From Parvularia atlantis (Eukaryota > Opisthokonta > Rotosphaerida): 28,859 nt of DNA. The notes beneath the pieces were generated by a model. The model was given only the letters and a program-made list of their open reading frames with translations. It did no database searches and was not told the origin of the DNA. The stretch is taken from positions 1 through 28,859 of the forward strand of contig CALSCO010001201.1 of assembly GCA_943704415.1 (NCBI GenBank), given 5' to 3'. Numbering within the stretch: the first letter of the stretch is position 1; each line of letters opens with the position of its first letter. Positions 9,138 through 20,930 of the stretch are shown here, in pieces. The position numbers were made by a program, and so were the translations under genes.

Positions 9138-12100
9138 CTACCCAAAGGTGCCCCACGTCAGCCGCACAACATGGTCCGTCTTGGCGCGCGTCGGTTTGAC
9201 AAAGCCCAACCACTGCAGCTCGGCGATGGCGCGCAGGAAGCGCCCGCTGCGTCGCTCGTCAGACACGCGCGCATGCACGCAGTGACGACGCACCGAAGCT
9301 CGGCTGGCGACGCGTATGGCCGCCCCTCGCCCGCCACGACCGCCTCGAACGCCTGATACAGGTCGTGCAGGTTGATCAGCCGGCCGCTCTCGGAGTAGAG
9401 CTTGAACAGCAGCACGACGTCGGGCTGCGCCACGTGCACCTGGCGCGGCAGACCGTCAGCCGAGCCACGACGCGCAACCGGCTGCACGTGCACACACCGT
9501 CAGGCTCTTCGGCGGCGCAGACTTGCGCTTGCTGCGCGGTGCGGCTGCCGCTGGTGCGGGGGCCTGCACCGTCACCTCAGGCAGATAGTGGCTCGGCTTG
9601 GTCAGCGCGAGCTGGATGGCAACGCGCGGCTGCGGACTGAAGGCCTGAGACGCACGCGCTTGAGCGACGGTCGGATCTGAGCGCGTCCCACCCACAGGCG
9701 CACCTTGGCGATCGCGGCCGAGCGGCTAAAGTAGATCAGCTCGTGCAGCGGCCAGTTGGTGTAGCGCGGCCAGATGGCGCTGTGGCGGCGTCAGCAGCAG
9801 TGCAGCGGCACCCGAGCCGTGCGCGCACGCACCGCAGCAGCTTGTCGAGCCACGTGCGCATGGCGAGGCACAGCTCCTTCAGCGCACGTCGCCGCGCGTC
9901 GTCCATCCGTCCAAGCTGCTCCGAGTCGAGGTCGCCCTGCAGCAGCGTCTCGCGCCGCCGCTTCGACAGCGGCACGCTGCGTGGGTCGCGCGGTGAGAGT
10001 GCGCGCAAAAAAGCCACAGGCCACACGATGTGCACCTGGAGGCCGGCGACGAGAGCGCGTCGGCGGCCGAGCGCTTACCAACGGAGGGCACGTTGGCGAC
10101 GGCCTTAAGCGACAGTTGCACTAACGCGCGCACGCGCTGTGTGTGCTAGCAGATTGCATGCGCGCGAGCTGTGCAGGCCGCGCACCCTTGAGCGACGTCT
10201 TGGCGCGCATGAGCGCGTCCTCGGCCGCGCGGCGCTTGGCGATCGCGTTGGCCAGCTGCATCGTGTCGAGCTGCGCGTCCTCGTCGTTCGCGTGGTCCTC
10301 GGCGCCAGGCGCGGTCGCGTCCATCTCGCCCAGACGCTCGCGCAGCGCGTCCAGCTCCAGCAGTGCAGCACGCACGGCGTCCTCGCTGCGCGCGTGCTCG
10401 CGTGTGTCAGCGCGGCGATGTCAGGGCTGCAGCGGGCGCGGCACCTCGCGTGCGGTCGCAGCGTGGCCTCCCAGCTGGCCAGCGTCGACGCCACGCCCGC
10501 CTTTGGCAGGAAGCTGCGTGTGCAGACGTCAAACGTGGTCGGTCAGGCTGTACGCGCACGCGCACCTGATCGCGCGGATCATAAACTTGACGGCCGAGTG
10601 GTCGGCGATCTCGCCGTCAAGGCTGTACTGGTACAGCACGCGGTCGGCGCGACGCAGGCTCGGTGTCGACAGCGCCGCCTGCAGCGCCTTGAGCACGGCA
10701 AGCGCCGCGGCTGCGAGTGCGTGAGCGGTCGCGAGGCGGTGCAGGAGGGCTGGCACGGCGACGTCGAACATGTAGTCGTCGTCGAGCAGCAGGCGCCGCA
10801 GCGTCGCGTGGTCCTTACGGAAGAGCGACTCGCAGTGCTCCATGAACGACGGCAGGCGCCGGATCTGCTCCGCGTGGGCGTGGCCGAGGTGCGCCCGCAC
10901 GGCGTGCCACGACTGCTCGGCACTGTCATCGACCGCCGCGTCGAGCGGACCCGTGAAGACGCTCAGCGGGTTGCTACAGTAGTGCTCGAGCAGGGCGTAC
11001 TGCGCGCGTCACGCGCGTGAGCCACGCACGGCGCAATGCAGCGCAAGGCCACGCACACGCATGCACGTCGCAAACTGCCGCACGGACAGGTGGTTGCGCA
11101 GGAAGCCGTCAATCACGACGCCAAACGACTTGGCCGACAGGCGCAGGCCGAGACTGTGCATGGCGAGTGAGACCGAGAGGGCGCGCGTGATGGGCAGCAC
11201 CGCGCACCTCGGTCTGCTGTGAAGAAACAGCTGGTCGATCAGCCGGTCGAGGCCCGACATGGCCGGGAGGAGGTCGAAGCGCTCGGTCGTCACCCGCATG
11301 AGGGCCGCGCCGCTCAGCTTCTCGTGCAGCGCGTGCACGGTCGTGCTGATGCCGAGCAGGAGCGCGACGGGCGGCGAGGCGCGGTCGATCGTGTCGCTTT
11401 GCTCACCGTGTCAAGCAGCTGCCGAGGTGCCGCGCGTCCGTTGACGCACCTTGCGATCGCGATCAGGTCCGACACGACGTCGCTCGCAAACGCGTGAAAG
11501 TCCTGCAGCACAAAGACGAGAGGGCCTGTGGGCGCGAGCCGCATCAGACGTTGTTCAACGCACGCAGCGGACACTCACCGCGCGCAGCCGTCGGCAGGCT
11601 GCGGTACCACGCGCGGACCATCTCCCAATCGAACGCGCTGAGCTTGCCCGCCGTCCGGATGCGCGTGGCCGACTCGAGGCGCAGCTCGTTGTCCTGCGCG
11701 CGGCGGGCGCGCGATCAAGCGAGCAGTCGGCACTTGACGAGAGGTGCGCGCACGGCCTCCGGCTCAATGTCGGGCCCGGCGTCGACCTCGCGCTGCTGCA
11801 GCTGCTTGTTGATGGCGCGGATCGTGCTTGCGAGCGTGCTGCGCGACACGGTGGCGCGTGAGGGGAGGGCGCCGCGCTCAGCGGGCACACAAGCAGCCGC
11901 ACTTGCACTCGCCGGCCTGAAGCGTCACGACGTGGTGCCGCGGCGAGCGCCGCAGCGCCTGCGTCAGCTGCCGGAAGAAGAAGTCGTGGTCGGGCACGCT
12001 CGCGCCTGTGCACAGCAGGCCCGTGGGGATCTCGCGGAAGGCGGCGGCGGCGGCGGCGGCGGTCGAGGGGGCCGAGCACGCGCTGAGCACGCGGGCGAGG

Positions 12101-12457
12101 TGTGCGTACTCGGCCTCGCCGTGCACGAAGCGCAGTACCTTGCTCATCGCGCTCAGCCGGCGCACCGCACCGCAGCGCACGTTGCAGTGCACGTCGCGGC
12201 GCGCACCTTGGCCGTCACGTCGTCGTTGAGTGTCTCCATGTGCCGACGCACGAGCGCATCGAGCGCGGCGATGTCGTGCTCCATCCTTCGCCGCCTGAAC
12301 GCCGCTAGCGCCGCGGCCTCACCGTGCAGCTCGGGCAGCGGCCGATCAACCTCGTCCGCGCCCGCCGCGCTGTCGCCGCCGCCGTGCCGTGAGGCCGCGA
12401 TCAGGCGCCGGACGAGAGCAAGAAGCCGCACCGCACGACGACGCCGCCTGCGAGCAT
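9138..12457 (-). CDS. ORC3: Origin recognition complex subunit 3
   Basis: Seventeen exons, 798 residues (human about 711). Introns, 5' to 3': 12370-12431, 12139-12206, 11839-11902, 11694-11753, 11526-11578, 11397-11449, 11154-11207, 11000-11056, 10514-10565, 10386-10444, 10121-10185, 9977-10035, 9780-9832, 9645-9703, 9440-9497, 9247-9293. ORC3-specific blocks are [19 protein letters not shown], then [18 protein letters not shown] (the degenerate AAA+ core), then [15 protein letters not shown] and IRRLPSF. The C-terminal winged helix has [18 protein letters not shown] and ends [14 protein letters not shown], nearly the animal ending as I recall it. The subunit has no Walker A or B; it is a structural part of the ORC ring that loads MCM at origins. 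Exon 1 is 26 bases. One intron (11526-11578) has the only textbook GTGAGT donor in the window. The 3' end converges on the PDI-like gene with 23 bases between stops. Confidence 0.95.
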
Positions 12458-12539
12458 TCAATGATAAAATTGTTATGGCCGCGTGTCACACATATCACGT
12501 CCATGACTTTCGCGTTGCGCACGAGGCGGGATCGTCGGC
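12458..12539. promoter_or_regulatory. Bidirectional promoter between ORC3 and THOC2
   Basis: An 82-base gap separates the ORC3 ATG from the preferred THOC2 ATG. Next to ORC3 there is an isolated AT-rich patch (ATGATAAAATTGTTATGG, about 12460-12478) in otherwise very GC-rich DNA, then ACATATCACGT. This looks like a shared core promoter. The exact right edge depends on which THOC2 start is used. Confidence 0.5.
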
Positions 12540-15500
12540 ATGGGTGCGGCGCGCATCCGCCTCGCTGTCGACATCTCTCTCACGTCGCGGGCGTCGCCTG
12601 CGTCCCATCACGCGCCTCGCTCGCGCCAGTGTCGCGCGTGCTCGTGCACAGCCACGTGCAGGCGTGCATCGCCGGCACCAGCACCGTCGCGCAGTGCGCC
12701 GCGTTCTGCGCGCAGACCGTGCGCGACACTCCCGATGCGGACGCCGTCGAGGCCATTGTCGACGTGCTCTGGGTCGCCGGTGCGGCGCGCGCGGTTGCCG
12801 CGGGCAGCAGCAGCAGCTGACGATCACGACGACGACGACGATGGCGGCGGCGGCGGCGGCGCAGACGTCCAGCTGGGCCACGCGCAGAAGCCCAAGACGG
12901 CGCTCGTCGACCTGCTCAAGCAGCTCGTCGTGCGTCAACCTGCCCGCGGCCGACCGGATGACGGCGATTCGCTCAGCAGCGCTGCGTCGCGCGCCACCAG
13001 GCGCAGAAGCTGCTGCCCGACGCGCTGCTCAAGGAGCGCCTCGAGGCCGACCTGCTCGAAGCTGCCGGCGTGCTCCCGTCGGCCAGGAACTTCACGGCGC
13101 GTGTCACCAAGATCTACACGAGCACGTTCTTCAAGCAGCAGAAGTTCAACCTGATGCGCGAGGAGAGCGAGGGCTTTGCCAAGCTCGTGCTCGAGCTCGA
13201 CCTTGAGGCGCGCAAGCCCTCGGGCGCGCGCAGTGCCGAGCGGCTGCTGCACTCGGTCCAGGCCCTGATCGGTGCGCGCCCGCGACCGCGACCGCGCCCG
13301 CGCCGGGCCTGACGTTGCGTGCGTGTGCGTAGGCTTCTTTGACCTCGACCCGAACCGCGTGCTCGACATCGTGCTCGACTCGTTTGAGGCGCACATCGCC
13401 GCCGGCGCGCTGTTTATCGAGCTGATCCGCCTGCTCAAGCCCCTGCCCAACACGCTCAGCCAGCTCGTCGGCTTCAAGCTGCAGAACTTCCAGGTGGCGC
13501 GTCCCGGCGCACGCGGTGCAGCACGCGCGCTGACAGCCCGCGTGTGCGTCTGCGCTCAAAGGCCGAGGGCACGCTGCGTCAGGCGCCGCACGCGCTCATG
13601 CAGGTGATCGCGCTGCTGCTGCACAGCCAGATGTTTGCGCTGCAGGACATCTACGTACACGTGCGTCCGCAGCTTGAGCCGTCCGTGCGCACGCCTGACA
13701 CCGGCGCGACGGCCGCAGATGCTCCCATCCGACGAGCAGATGGCCAAAGACTACGCCGAGACAGAGGCGCGCGCGCGCAAGGCGGCCAAGGCGTCGCGCT
13801 TGCTGTCGCTCAACAAGGGCGCGGAGGACGCAACCGCGGCCGCGACCACCGACGACCGCCGCCGCGACGACCGCGACCGCCGCGACGACCGTCGAGACGA
13901 CCGCCGCGACGACCGCGACCGCAGCCGGCGCGACGACCGCGATCGCGACCGAGACGCGCGCGACGGCAAGGACACGCCCGCGAGCAGCGCAGTCGCGTCC
14001 GCCACGGCAGCGGCGCCACCCGCCACGGCAGCGGCTGCGTCGTCGTCTGAGGTCGAGCCTGGCGTGCCTGTGCCGCCCTCTGTGGATGCTGCGGACCCGG
14101 TGCGGCCACCCGTGTGCTGCGATCGAGCGACGTGGCTGACTGAGAGCGTGAGCGGCAGCTCTACCCGAGCCTGTTTGGCAACCAGAAGGTCGGCCTCGTC
14201 CAGGCGCTGCTCGAGCTGGGTGAGCGGCGCACCGCCGCGCAGCTGATGGACCGGCTGCCGACGCACCTGCCCGCGAGCGTCGAGACGATCTCGCGCGTCA
14301 TGTGCGCTTACGTGCACCAGGCCATCCACCCGCTGTACCTGCGGTGTGCAGCGTGCGTGCGTAGCGCGATCGCGGCCTGACGCGCCACGCGTGCGCCGCC
14401 CAAACCAGCGTGTCGCCCACTGCGCACCTCGGGCCCGCCAAGCTGCCCAAGGTGCGCCTGTGCTGCGATACTGGTGCGCTGCTCGGCTGACGGCTCGTGC
14501 GCGGAACAGTATGTGTGGCCGTCGTTTGTGCCGGTGCAGCCGGCGCAGACGCACGAGGAGCTGCTGCGCTGGATGCCGTTCCTGCTCGCGCTCGGGCCCT
14601 TCATCGGTCGCGACCCGCTGCTCGTCACGAAGCTCGCGCGCGTCGTGCGGACGCACATCGAGCAGGTGCGACGGCACGCGTTGGGCTGCTGGCCGCGGCC
14701 ACTGACGGTGCCGCGCCCACGCAGCTCAACCGCAACCGCGAGCAGCTCGGCTCCGTGTATGCGATACACCTGGGCGAGATGGTCCGCTTGCTGGGCACGG
14801 CGCTGTTGCCGGCGCTGTGCCTGCTGCCGTGCAACCCGGGCCAGAGCAACGAGGTCTGGGCGGCGCTGGAGCAGCTGCCGTACCACCTGCGCTACCGCCT
14901 GTACTACGAGTGGCGCGGGCCGACGCAGGACGGCACGCCACTGCTCGTGATCACCAAGGCGCAGTCGTCCAACGAGATACGTAAGATCCTGCGGTGCGCA
15001 CGCGCGCGTGTCCACGCGGTGGCTGTACTGAGGCTGCGCGCCGGCCAGGCGCCTGTCGAAGGACAATGTGAAGCAGTTTGGGCGCCAGATGGGCAAGGTC
15101 AGCCACGCCAACCCGGCCGTGGTCTTTGCCATCATCCTGGACCAGGTGCACACCCTTGGCCAGCGCGTGCTGTCGCTGACCGCGCGCAAACGCAGCTGCA
15201 AGCGTACGAGAATCTAGTGGTGCCCGTCGTTGACTCGTTCAAGTACCTGACGCCGTTCGGCTTCGACGTCCTCGCCTGTGCGGCTGCGCCAACGGGCGGC
15301 CCACGTCCGGCTGACGGTGGCGCTGCGCGGCTGCAGACTCGATCGTTGAGGCGTTTTCTGCGCCTGAGAAGGACCGGCTCAAGAACGACGGCACGAACGT
15401 GTCTATGTGGCTGCACGGGCTGGCGCTGTTCACGGGCACGGTGTACAAGAAGTACCCGACCATCGAGCTCGCGGGCATCCTCAACTACGTCGCGAACCAG

Positions 15501-18500
15501 CTCAAGAACCACAACGCGCACGATCTGATCATCCTCAAGGGTATGTGCGCGAACGGCGCACGCAAGCCATCCGACGCTCATCCGTGCGTGCGGCTCGCAG
15601 AGCTCGTGCAAAAGATGGCCGGGTTCTCGTACAACATCGACGTGCCGCAGTCGCAGCTCGAAGCGCAGGCCGGCGGCGAGACGCTGCGCGCCGAGGGTGG
15701 CTCGTTCGACCAGATCCGCAACGTGCGCAAGTCGTCGCAGCGGCTGCTGATCGCGCTGCAGGACGCGAAGCTCGCGTTTGCGCTCTATGCGCTCATCGCG
15801 CAGCAGCAGGCGGCCGGCCTGTTTGACGCGAACGTGAGCAACCTGAAGATGATCGGGCGGCTGCACGATCAGGTGCGTGCCGTCTGCGCCATGCGTTACA
15901 CACCACTCGCGCTGAGCCGTGCGCCCTTGCCGCGCGTGCACAGTGCCAGGAGACGTTGCAGCAGTACGCCGACTTTCTCAGCACGACCGCCGAGCCCGAG
16001 GTGTACGACCGTCTCGTGCCGCCGATCACGGTCCTGCTGGGCGAGTGCGGGCTCGAGCCACCTGCGGCGTTTGCGATCGCGCGGCCCAAGATCGGCTATA
16101 ACCTCGTCGAGCGTCTCAAGCGCAGCCGCGAGGAGGCCGGCCACGTTGAGAGCGGCGAAGTGGCGACCAGTGCGCGCGCGCACACGTGCCGCTTTACTAC
16201 CTTGTTAATCCCGCTCGTCGCCGCAGCGAACGGGCACACGTACGAGTCGTGGACGCTGCTGAAGGAGATCGCGGCCGACGTGGAGCGGATCCTGCCGCCG
16301 ACGACGTTTGCGGGCATCAGGTACGGGGTCACGGTTGCCGTGCGTCCATGGCGCGCTGACGGCCTCGTCTGGACGCGATGCAGCCCGCTGTTTTACGTCA
16401 TGTTTTGGCAGCTGTCGCTGTACGACATTTTTGTGCCGGTGGAGCGCTACAAGGAGCAGATCGCGAAGCAGCGCGCCATCATCGCGGCGCTCGAGGCGGA
16501 GCGCGACCCGTCGACGGTGCGCGCACGGAGCAGCCGTGCTGTGCCGTGCGACGGTGCTGACGCGGTCTCGGGGGCCGCGCCGGCCAGCTGTCGAAGCGCC
16601 GCAAGGACCAGGAGCGCGCGCGTGCGATGATCGAGAAGCTGCAGGCGGAGCTGGCCGACCAGCAGGTCAATCACGACCACGTGATGAAGATGCTCCGCGC
16701 CGAGAAGGACCAGTGGTTTGAGGGTGCGCTGGGCCGTGCGCGCGCGTCGTTGGCGGCCTGCGTGCTGACGCGGACGGCGCAGGCAAGGAGCGCAGCGCGA
16801 TCATCGCGGGCATTCTGCAGCAGTGCGTCTTCCCACGCGCTGTTGTGAGCCCGAGCGACGCCGTCTTCTGTGGCAAGTTTGTCTACATGCTGCACACGCT
16901 CGGCACGCAGCATTTCTCGGCCCTGGCCATGTACGACAAGGTATGCGCCGACTGCCCGTGCTCGATGCGGCTGAACGCGCTCGCGGGCGCAGATCCCGCT
17001 CGACATCTCGTCCATGCTGTTCAGCTGCACGGACAATGAGGCACGCAACTTTGGTGCGCGCAATCGGCGTGCGCGTGACGACCGTTGACCATGCGCACGG
17101 CTGGCAGGCCGCTTCATGGACGAGCTGCTTGTGCCGCTCTTCAAGTGGTTCGTGTCCGAGTCAACGTACCGCCGGGTGCGTGCGCCGACGGGCCAGCACG
17201 GCTGTGCGCGGCTGATGCGAGCTGCCGCAGGAGACGGCGGACGGCTCGCGGCCGGGTTTTATCAAGCGGTGGGTGCCCAACAAGATCTACACGTCCGTGA
17301 CCGACGCCGACTTGCTCGCGTACCCAGACTTTCAGCGCGTATTTTGCAAGTGGCAGACGAAGTTGGGCAAGGTGCGCCCTCTCGACTTGACGCGACGCGT
17401 AGTGCCCGTAAACCGTCCATCAGGCGCTGCAAACGTGCCTCGCGTCCAAGGAGTACATGAACGTCAACAACGCACTGCTGTTCACAATGAAGGTGCTCAA
17501 CTCGTTCCCCGTCCTGGACCACGTCGGCACGGCGCTGCTGGTGCGTCCCTGCTGCATCCGCGCACGCGGCTGTCTGACGCTGCTCAGTCGAGCGTGGCGG
17601 CGATCGAGAGCGACGCGAACGAGGAACGCCAGGACTTGCAGATGATTGCGAAGCGGTGTGTGTCTTTGCGGCTGGCAGTGCACCTGCTCACACGCGCCAC
17701 CAGGTGCGCGCACGAGCTGGCGGCGCGCCGGAGCAACTGGAAGTACGACGAGCTGCACAACAGGCTGCTTCGCGTGCGTGCGCTCACTGCCCTTTGTGGC
17801 GCGAACGGTTGACTGACGCTGCGTTGTGCAGCCCGAGCAGCGAGCGGGCGTGGCCGCGACGACGCCTGCGCCGACGCCTGCAGCCCCGCGCGCGCCCACG
17901 CCCGCTGCAACGCCCGCAACATCGGCAGCTGCGGGCCCGTCGTCGGTGCCGAGTGCGGGCGCCGACGTTGCCACGGACGGCAGCAAGACGCCCGAGTCGG
18001 CGTGCGTGTGCTGCTCTTGTGCATGGGCGTGCGTACTGAACGTCGTCTGCTGCGCAGGCCTCCGCCGCCCAAGAAGAAGCGCTCGGTGTCGCCCGGGCGC
18101 GGTGACGACAAGGCGCGTGATCGCGACAAGCCGCGGGACAAGGAGCGCGAGCGGGATAAGGCGCGCGAGAAGGACCGCGAGCGTGAGCGTGACCGGGACC
18201 GCGACCGCGACCGCGACCGAGAGCACACCCGCGACCGCGACCGCGACCGCGACCGAGAGCGTGAGCGGGACCGGGACCGCGACCGCGACCGCGACGGCAG
18301 CAAGGGCAAGGCGGACAAGCCCGAGAAGGTCGACAAGCCGGAGAAGACGGAGAAGCCGAGCGACAAGGGCGACAAGCCTAACGACAAGCCGAGCGACAAG
18401 GGCGACAAGTTAAACGACAAGGACAAGCGCGAGATGCGCAGCCCGCGCGACGACAAGCCGAGCCGCGACAAGAGCGACGACAAACAGAAGAATGACGACA

Positions 18501-19285
18501 AGCCCAGGAGCGACAAGCCCGACGAGAAGGCGAAGAGCGATGACAAGCCGAAGAGCCACAAGCCCGACGAGAAGAGCAAGTCGTCTGCCGACGACAAGGA
18601 GGCGACCGTGCGGCGTGCGCGCACGTCGAGGTTCTCGGACGGCGCCAAGAAAGCGGCGGCATCCGCACCCACACCTGCGCCCGCGCCCGCGCCCGCGCCC
18701 ACACCCGCGCCGACCGCGCCAGCACCGGACGATGAGCCCGATTTGCCCGCGCCCAAGACGCCCGCGAGCACCCGTGCGTGGCTGAGCGCGGGCGCGCTGA
18801 ATCGCTCGGCTGAAAGGCCCATTGCGCAGCGCCGCCCGTCACGCACGTCGACGAGCCCACCCGCGCGACTTCCTCGGAAGAGACCGAGCGCGAGCGCGAC
18901 CTGCGCATGATGCTGATGCGGTCACGCGACGCACGCCGCGCCGCCGAGGGCTCGAGCGTCACCAGCGAGGCGGCCGAGAACGGCGCAAACGAGAGCATAC
19001 AGGCCTCCCGGTTCGCGGTCATAGCGGACGGCAAGCGTCGGCGGGTGTCGGTGGCGTGTTGTTGCTTGCTGCGCGTTTGAGCTGAGCACTCGCACGCGCC
19101 CGCGCAGGTCAACGACTTTACGGAAAAGTCTTCAGCGGCCGAGGAGCGCGACGCACAAGGCGAGAGCGACGCCAAGCGCGCGGCAGAGGTGCGCGAACGC
19201 GCTCGGTGCTACCGCCGGCGGAGACTGATGATGATCGACGCAGCCCAGTGACGGCGACAGTGAGAGCAAGAAGCGCCGCATGTAG
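12540..19285 (+). CDS. THOC2: THO complex subunit 2 (mRNA export, TREX)
   Basis: Thirty-one exons, about 1650 residues (human about 1593). Introns: 12544-12629, 12780-12864, 12930-12976, 13272-13332, 13494-13561, 13661-13718, 14100-14158, 14344-14408, 14452-14509, 14666-14724, 14994-15048, 15146-15195, 15278-15336, 15541-15600, 15873-15949, 16170-16226, 16321-16383, 16517-16587, 16724-16782, 16941-16992, 17054-17107, 17176-17230, 17372-17423, 17541-17587, 17656-17703, 17774-17831, 18002-18057, 18774-18829, 19045-19107, 19189-19243. Diagnostic spliced blocks, in family order: FFKQQKFNLMREESEGFAKL, LDPNRVLDIVLDSFE, VTKLARVV, YENLVVPVVDSFKYLTPFGF, LAGILNYVANQLK, LVQKMAGF, EGGSFDQIRNVRKSSQRL, SPLFYVMFWQLSLYD, SCTDNEARNFGRF. 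THOC2 is the scaffold of THO, which couples transcription to mRNP export in the nucleus. Two low-complexity Asp/Arg stretches (13840-13975 and 18110-18300) and a Lys/Asp tail are charged and probably RNA-binding. The extreme N-terminus is unsure (ATG 12503 without the first intron is an alternative). Confidence 0.93.
13840..13975 (+). repeat. Asp/Arg-coding repeat inside THOC2
   Basis: A run of CGCGAC/GACCGC-type hexamers encodes DDRRRDDRDRRDDRR and similar. It sits where animal THOC2 has a Glu/Lys-rich loop between LSxxK and NQKxGLxxALLxxG, so it is a species-specific expansion of an existing disordered loop. Confidence 0.75.
18110..18600 (+). repeat. RD/RE and KPxDK repeats in the THOC2 tail
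   Basis: The long penultimate coding block starts with alternating Arg-Asp and Arg-Glu (DRDRDRDRDRE), then changes to DK/DKP motifs such as SDKGDKPNDKPSDK. It is a highly charged disordered tail, a known property of THOC2 C-termini, here built from short DNA repeats. Confidence 0.75.
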
Positions 19286-19322
19286 CGCGCCGCATAGACA
19301 GGCAGAGAGCCCCCGGGCAGAA

Positions 19323-20619
19323 CTACACAGCGACAGAGCGCGAGAGAACGCCCAGGGCCGTCACGGCCGCCATCGTCGTGGCCATGAACGTGGCGACGGC
19401 CGCGGTGGAGCGGATCGAGAAGCGCGGGAGGCCGCCGACGCCGTGGCCGGACGTGCAGCCGTTGGCGAGCGAGACGCCGACGCCGACGAGGACGCCGCCG
19501 AGCAGGATCAGCCAGAGCGGGTGCATGCCGGCGTAGGTCGGGTAGGCAAGCGCGTCCGGTACGGTCCAGTACAGCAGCGCGCCTGTGCGCGCTCAGGGTC
19601 AGTCGCGACGCGCGCAGTCGCGGGCGCGTGCACCGCCCATGAAGATGCCGAGGGTGAAGAACGTGTTGGGCAGCTTGTCGCCGAGCGGGCGCGGCGCGAG
19701 ACCGTCGGCCCAGATGCCTGAGATGCCCATGATGCGTCCGTTGAACAGGAGCAGCGCGGCGCTGGCCAGGCCGATCAGCAGGCCGCCGACGACCGAGCGC
19801 CACAGGGGCCAGTCGGTGCGGCGGACGGGCTCAAGCGGGAACAGGCGCGGTCCGTTGAGGGCGAGGACGAGCGGGACGGCGAGCCAGAGCGCGGTGTGCG
19901 CCCACTGCGCGAGCGAAACGACGACGCCGCTGCGTGCGCGTGCGCGCCAGGCGTGCACGGCCGCCATGCCCAGGAACATGCCGAGCGTGGAAGCGACGTA
20001 CTGCGGCTGGCCGGTCACGAGGCCGACGCCCGATGGCCCTGCGGTCGAGACGCCTTCGTAAGGCAGGCTGAACGAGCGGACGCAGCACCACGCGCACCGG
20101 GGCAGAAGCCCGACAGCGCCCAGCCGACGCCAAACAGCGCCGATCCGCCGACGAGACGCGCGTCGACGAGCGTGCTCGAGCCGACGATGAAGCGCTGGGC
20201 CAGCAGCGGCGCGGCAGGCAGGCGCACGACATGGTGCAGCAGCAGCGGCGGGGCGACGGCCGCGGCGAAGACGGCCGGCAGGGCCCAGTTGAACGCGCCG
20301 TGGCGGGCCGAGCCGCTCAGGTCGAAGAAGCCGAGGGAGAGATGATGCGCCATCCCGCCCAGGCCAATGCCGTACGACGCGACGACGCCCGTCGCGAGCC
20401 ACACGGCGAGCTCGGCCGCGTTGACGCCGGCCGCGCTGGGCACCGCGTCGCCCGCATCGGCATCGCCGGCCGCGCGCTTGGGCCGCGCCGCATCGCGCAG
20501 CAGGTACAAGGTCGAGTCGTTGCTGCGGCGCGCGATCAGGAAGCGCGGCGATGGGTGCAGGACGGCACGTACCGGTGCGCGACCAGCGACGGCACGTGCG
20601 CCAGCCCCTCGCCGGGCAT
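19323..20619 (-). CDS. YeeE/YedE (TsuA-type) sulfur-compound transporter, two modules
   Basis: Four exons, 378 residues; introns at 20523-20572, 20039-20097 and 19583-19633. It is a polytopic membrane protein of the DUF395/sulphur-transport family, whose bacterial members import thiosulfate or related sulfur species. Two signature loops with the conserved cysteines are seen: [19 protein letters not shown] (first half; the CPGP is made by splicing at 20039-20097) and [20 protein letters not shown] (second half, near the C-terminus). [10 protein letters not shown] marks the start of the second module. The start [16 protein letters not shown] is chosen because it joins in phase to [14 protein letters not shown]; a longer frame upstream reads open to about 20986 but looks non-coding, so the N-terminus is uncertain. 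Substrate and membrane are unknown. The family is rare in eukaryotes, so ancient transfer from bacteria is likely, yet the three introns match the host style. Confidence 0.85.
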
Positions 20620-20930
20620 CGTCAAGAGCAGAGCGCGCTCGTGCTCGGTGCGGAACGACGCGGAAAGACGCGGAACCGGAAGCGGAAGTGGAGGATGCCG
20701 CCAGACGTCGCGGCAACTGAATCGACATCAGCCTGAGCTCACTGGCCAGCGAGGAGCGCGGCGCCGACCGAGTCACGGCCACGACGATCGCGGCGAGGGC
20801 GGCGCCGGTGCACTCAGCAGAGCCCGTCGGCGTCGGCGCAGCAGGCCTGAGTGGCCTCGCAGCACAGCTCGCAGGGGCGGCGGTGCTCCACTGGCCGCAG
20901 GCGCTCAAGTTGGCACAGCCTGAGCTGCTG
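20620..20930. other. Gene-free flank of the transporter gene
   Basis: No convincing coding or RNA feature is seen here. A minus-strand frame stays open but has the Ala/Arg/Ser/Pro composition of chance open frames in GC-rich DNA. It presumably contains the transporter promoter, or an unrecognised 5' exon. Confidence 0.4.
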
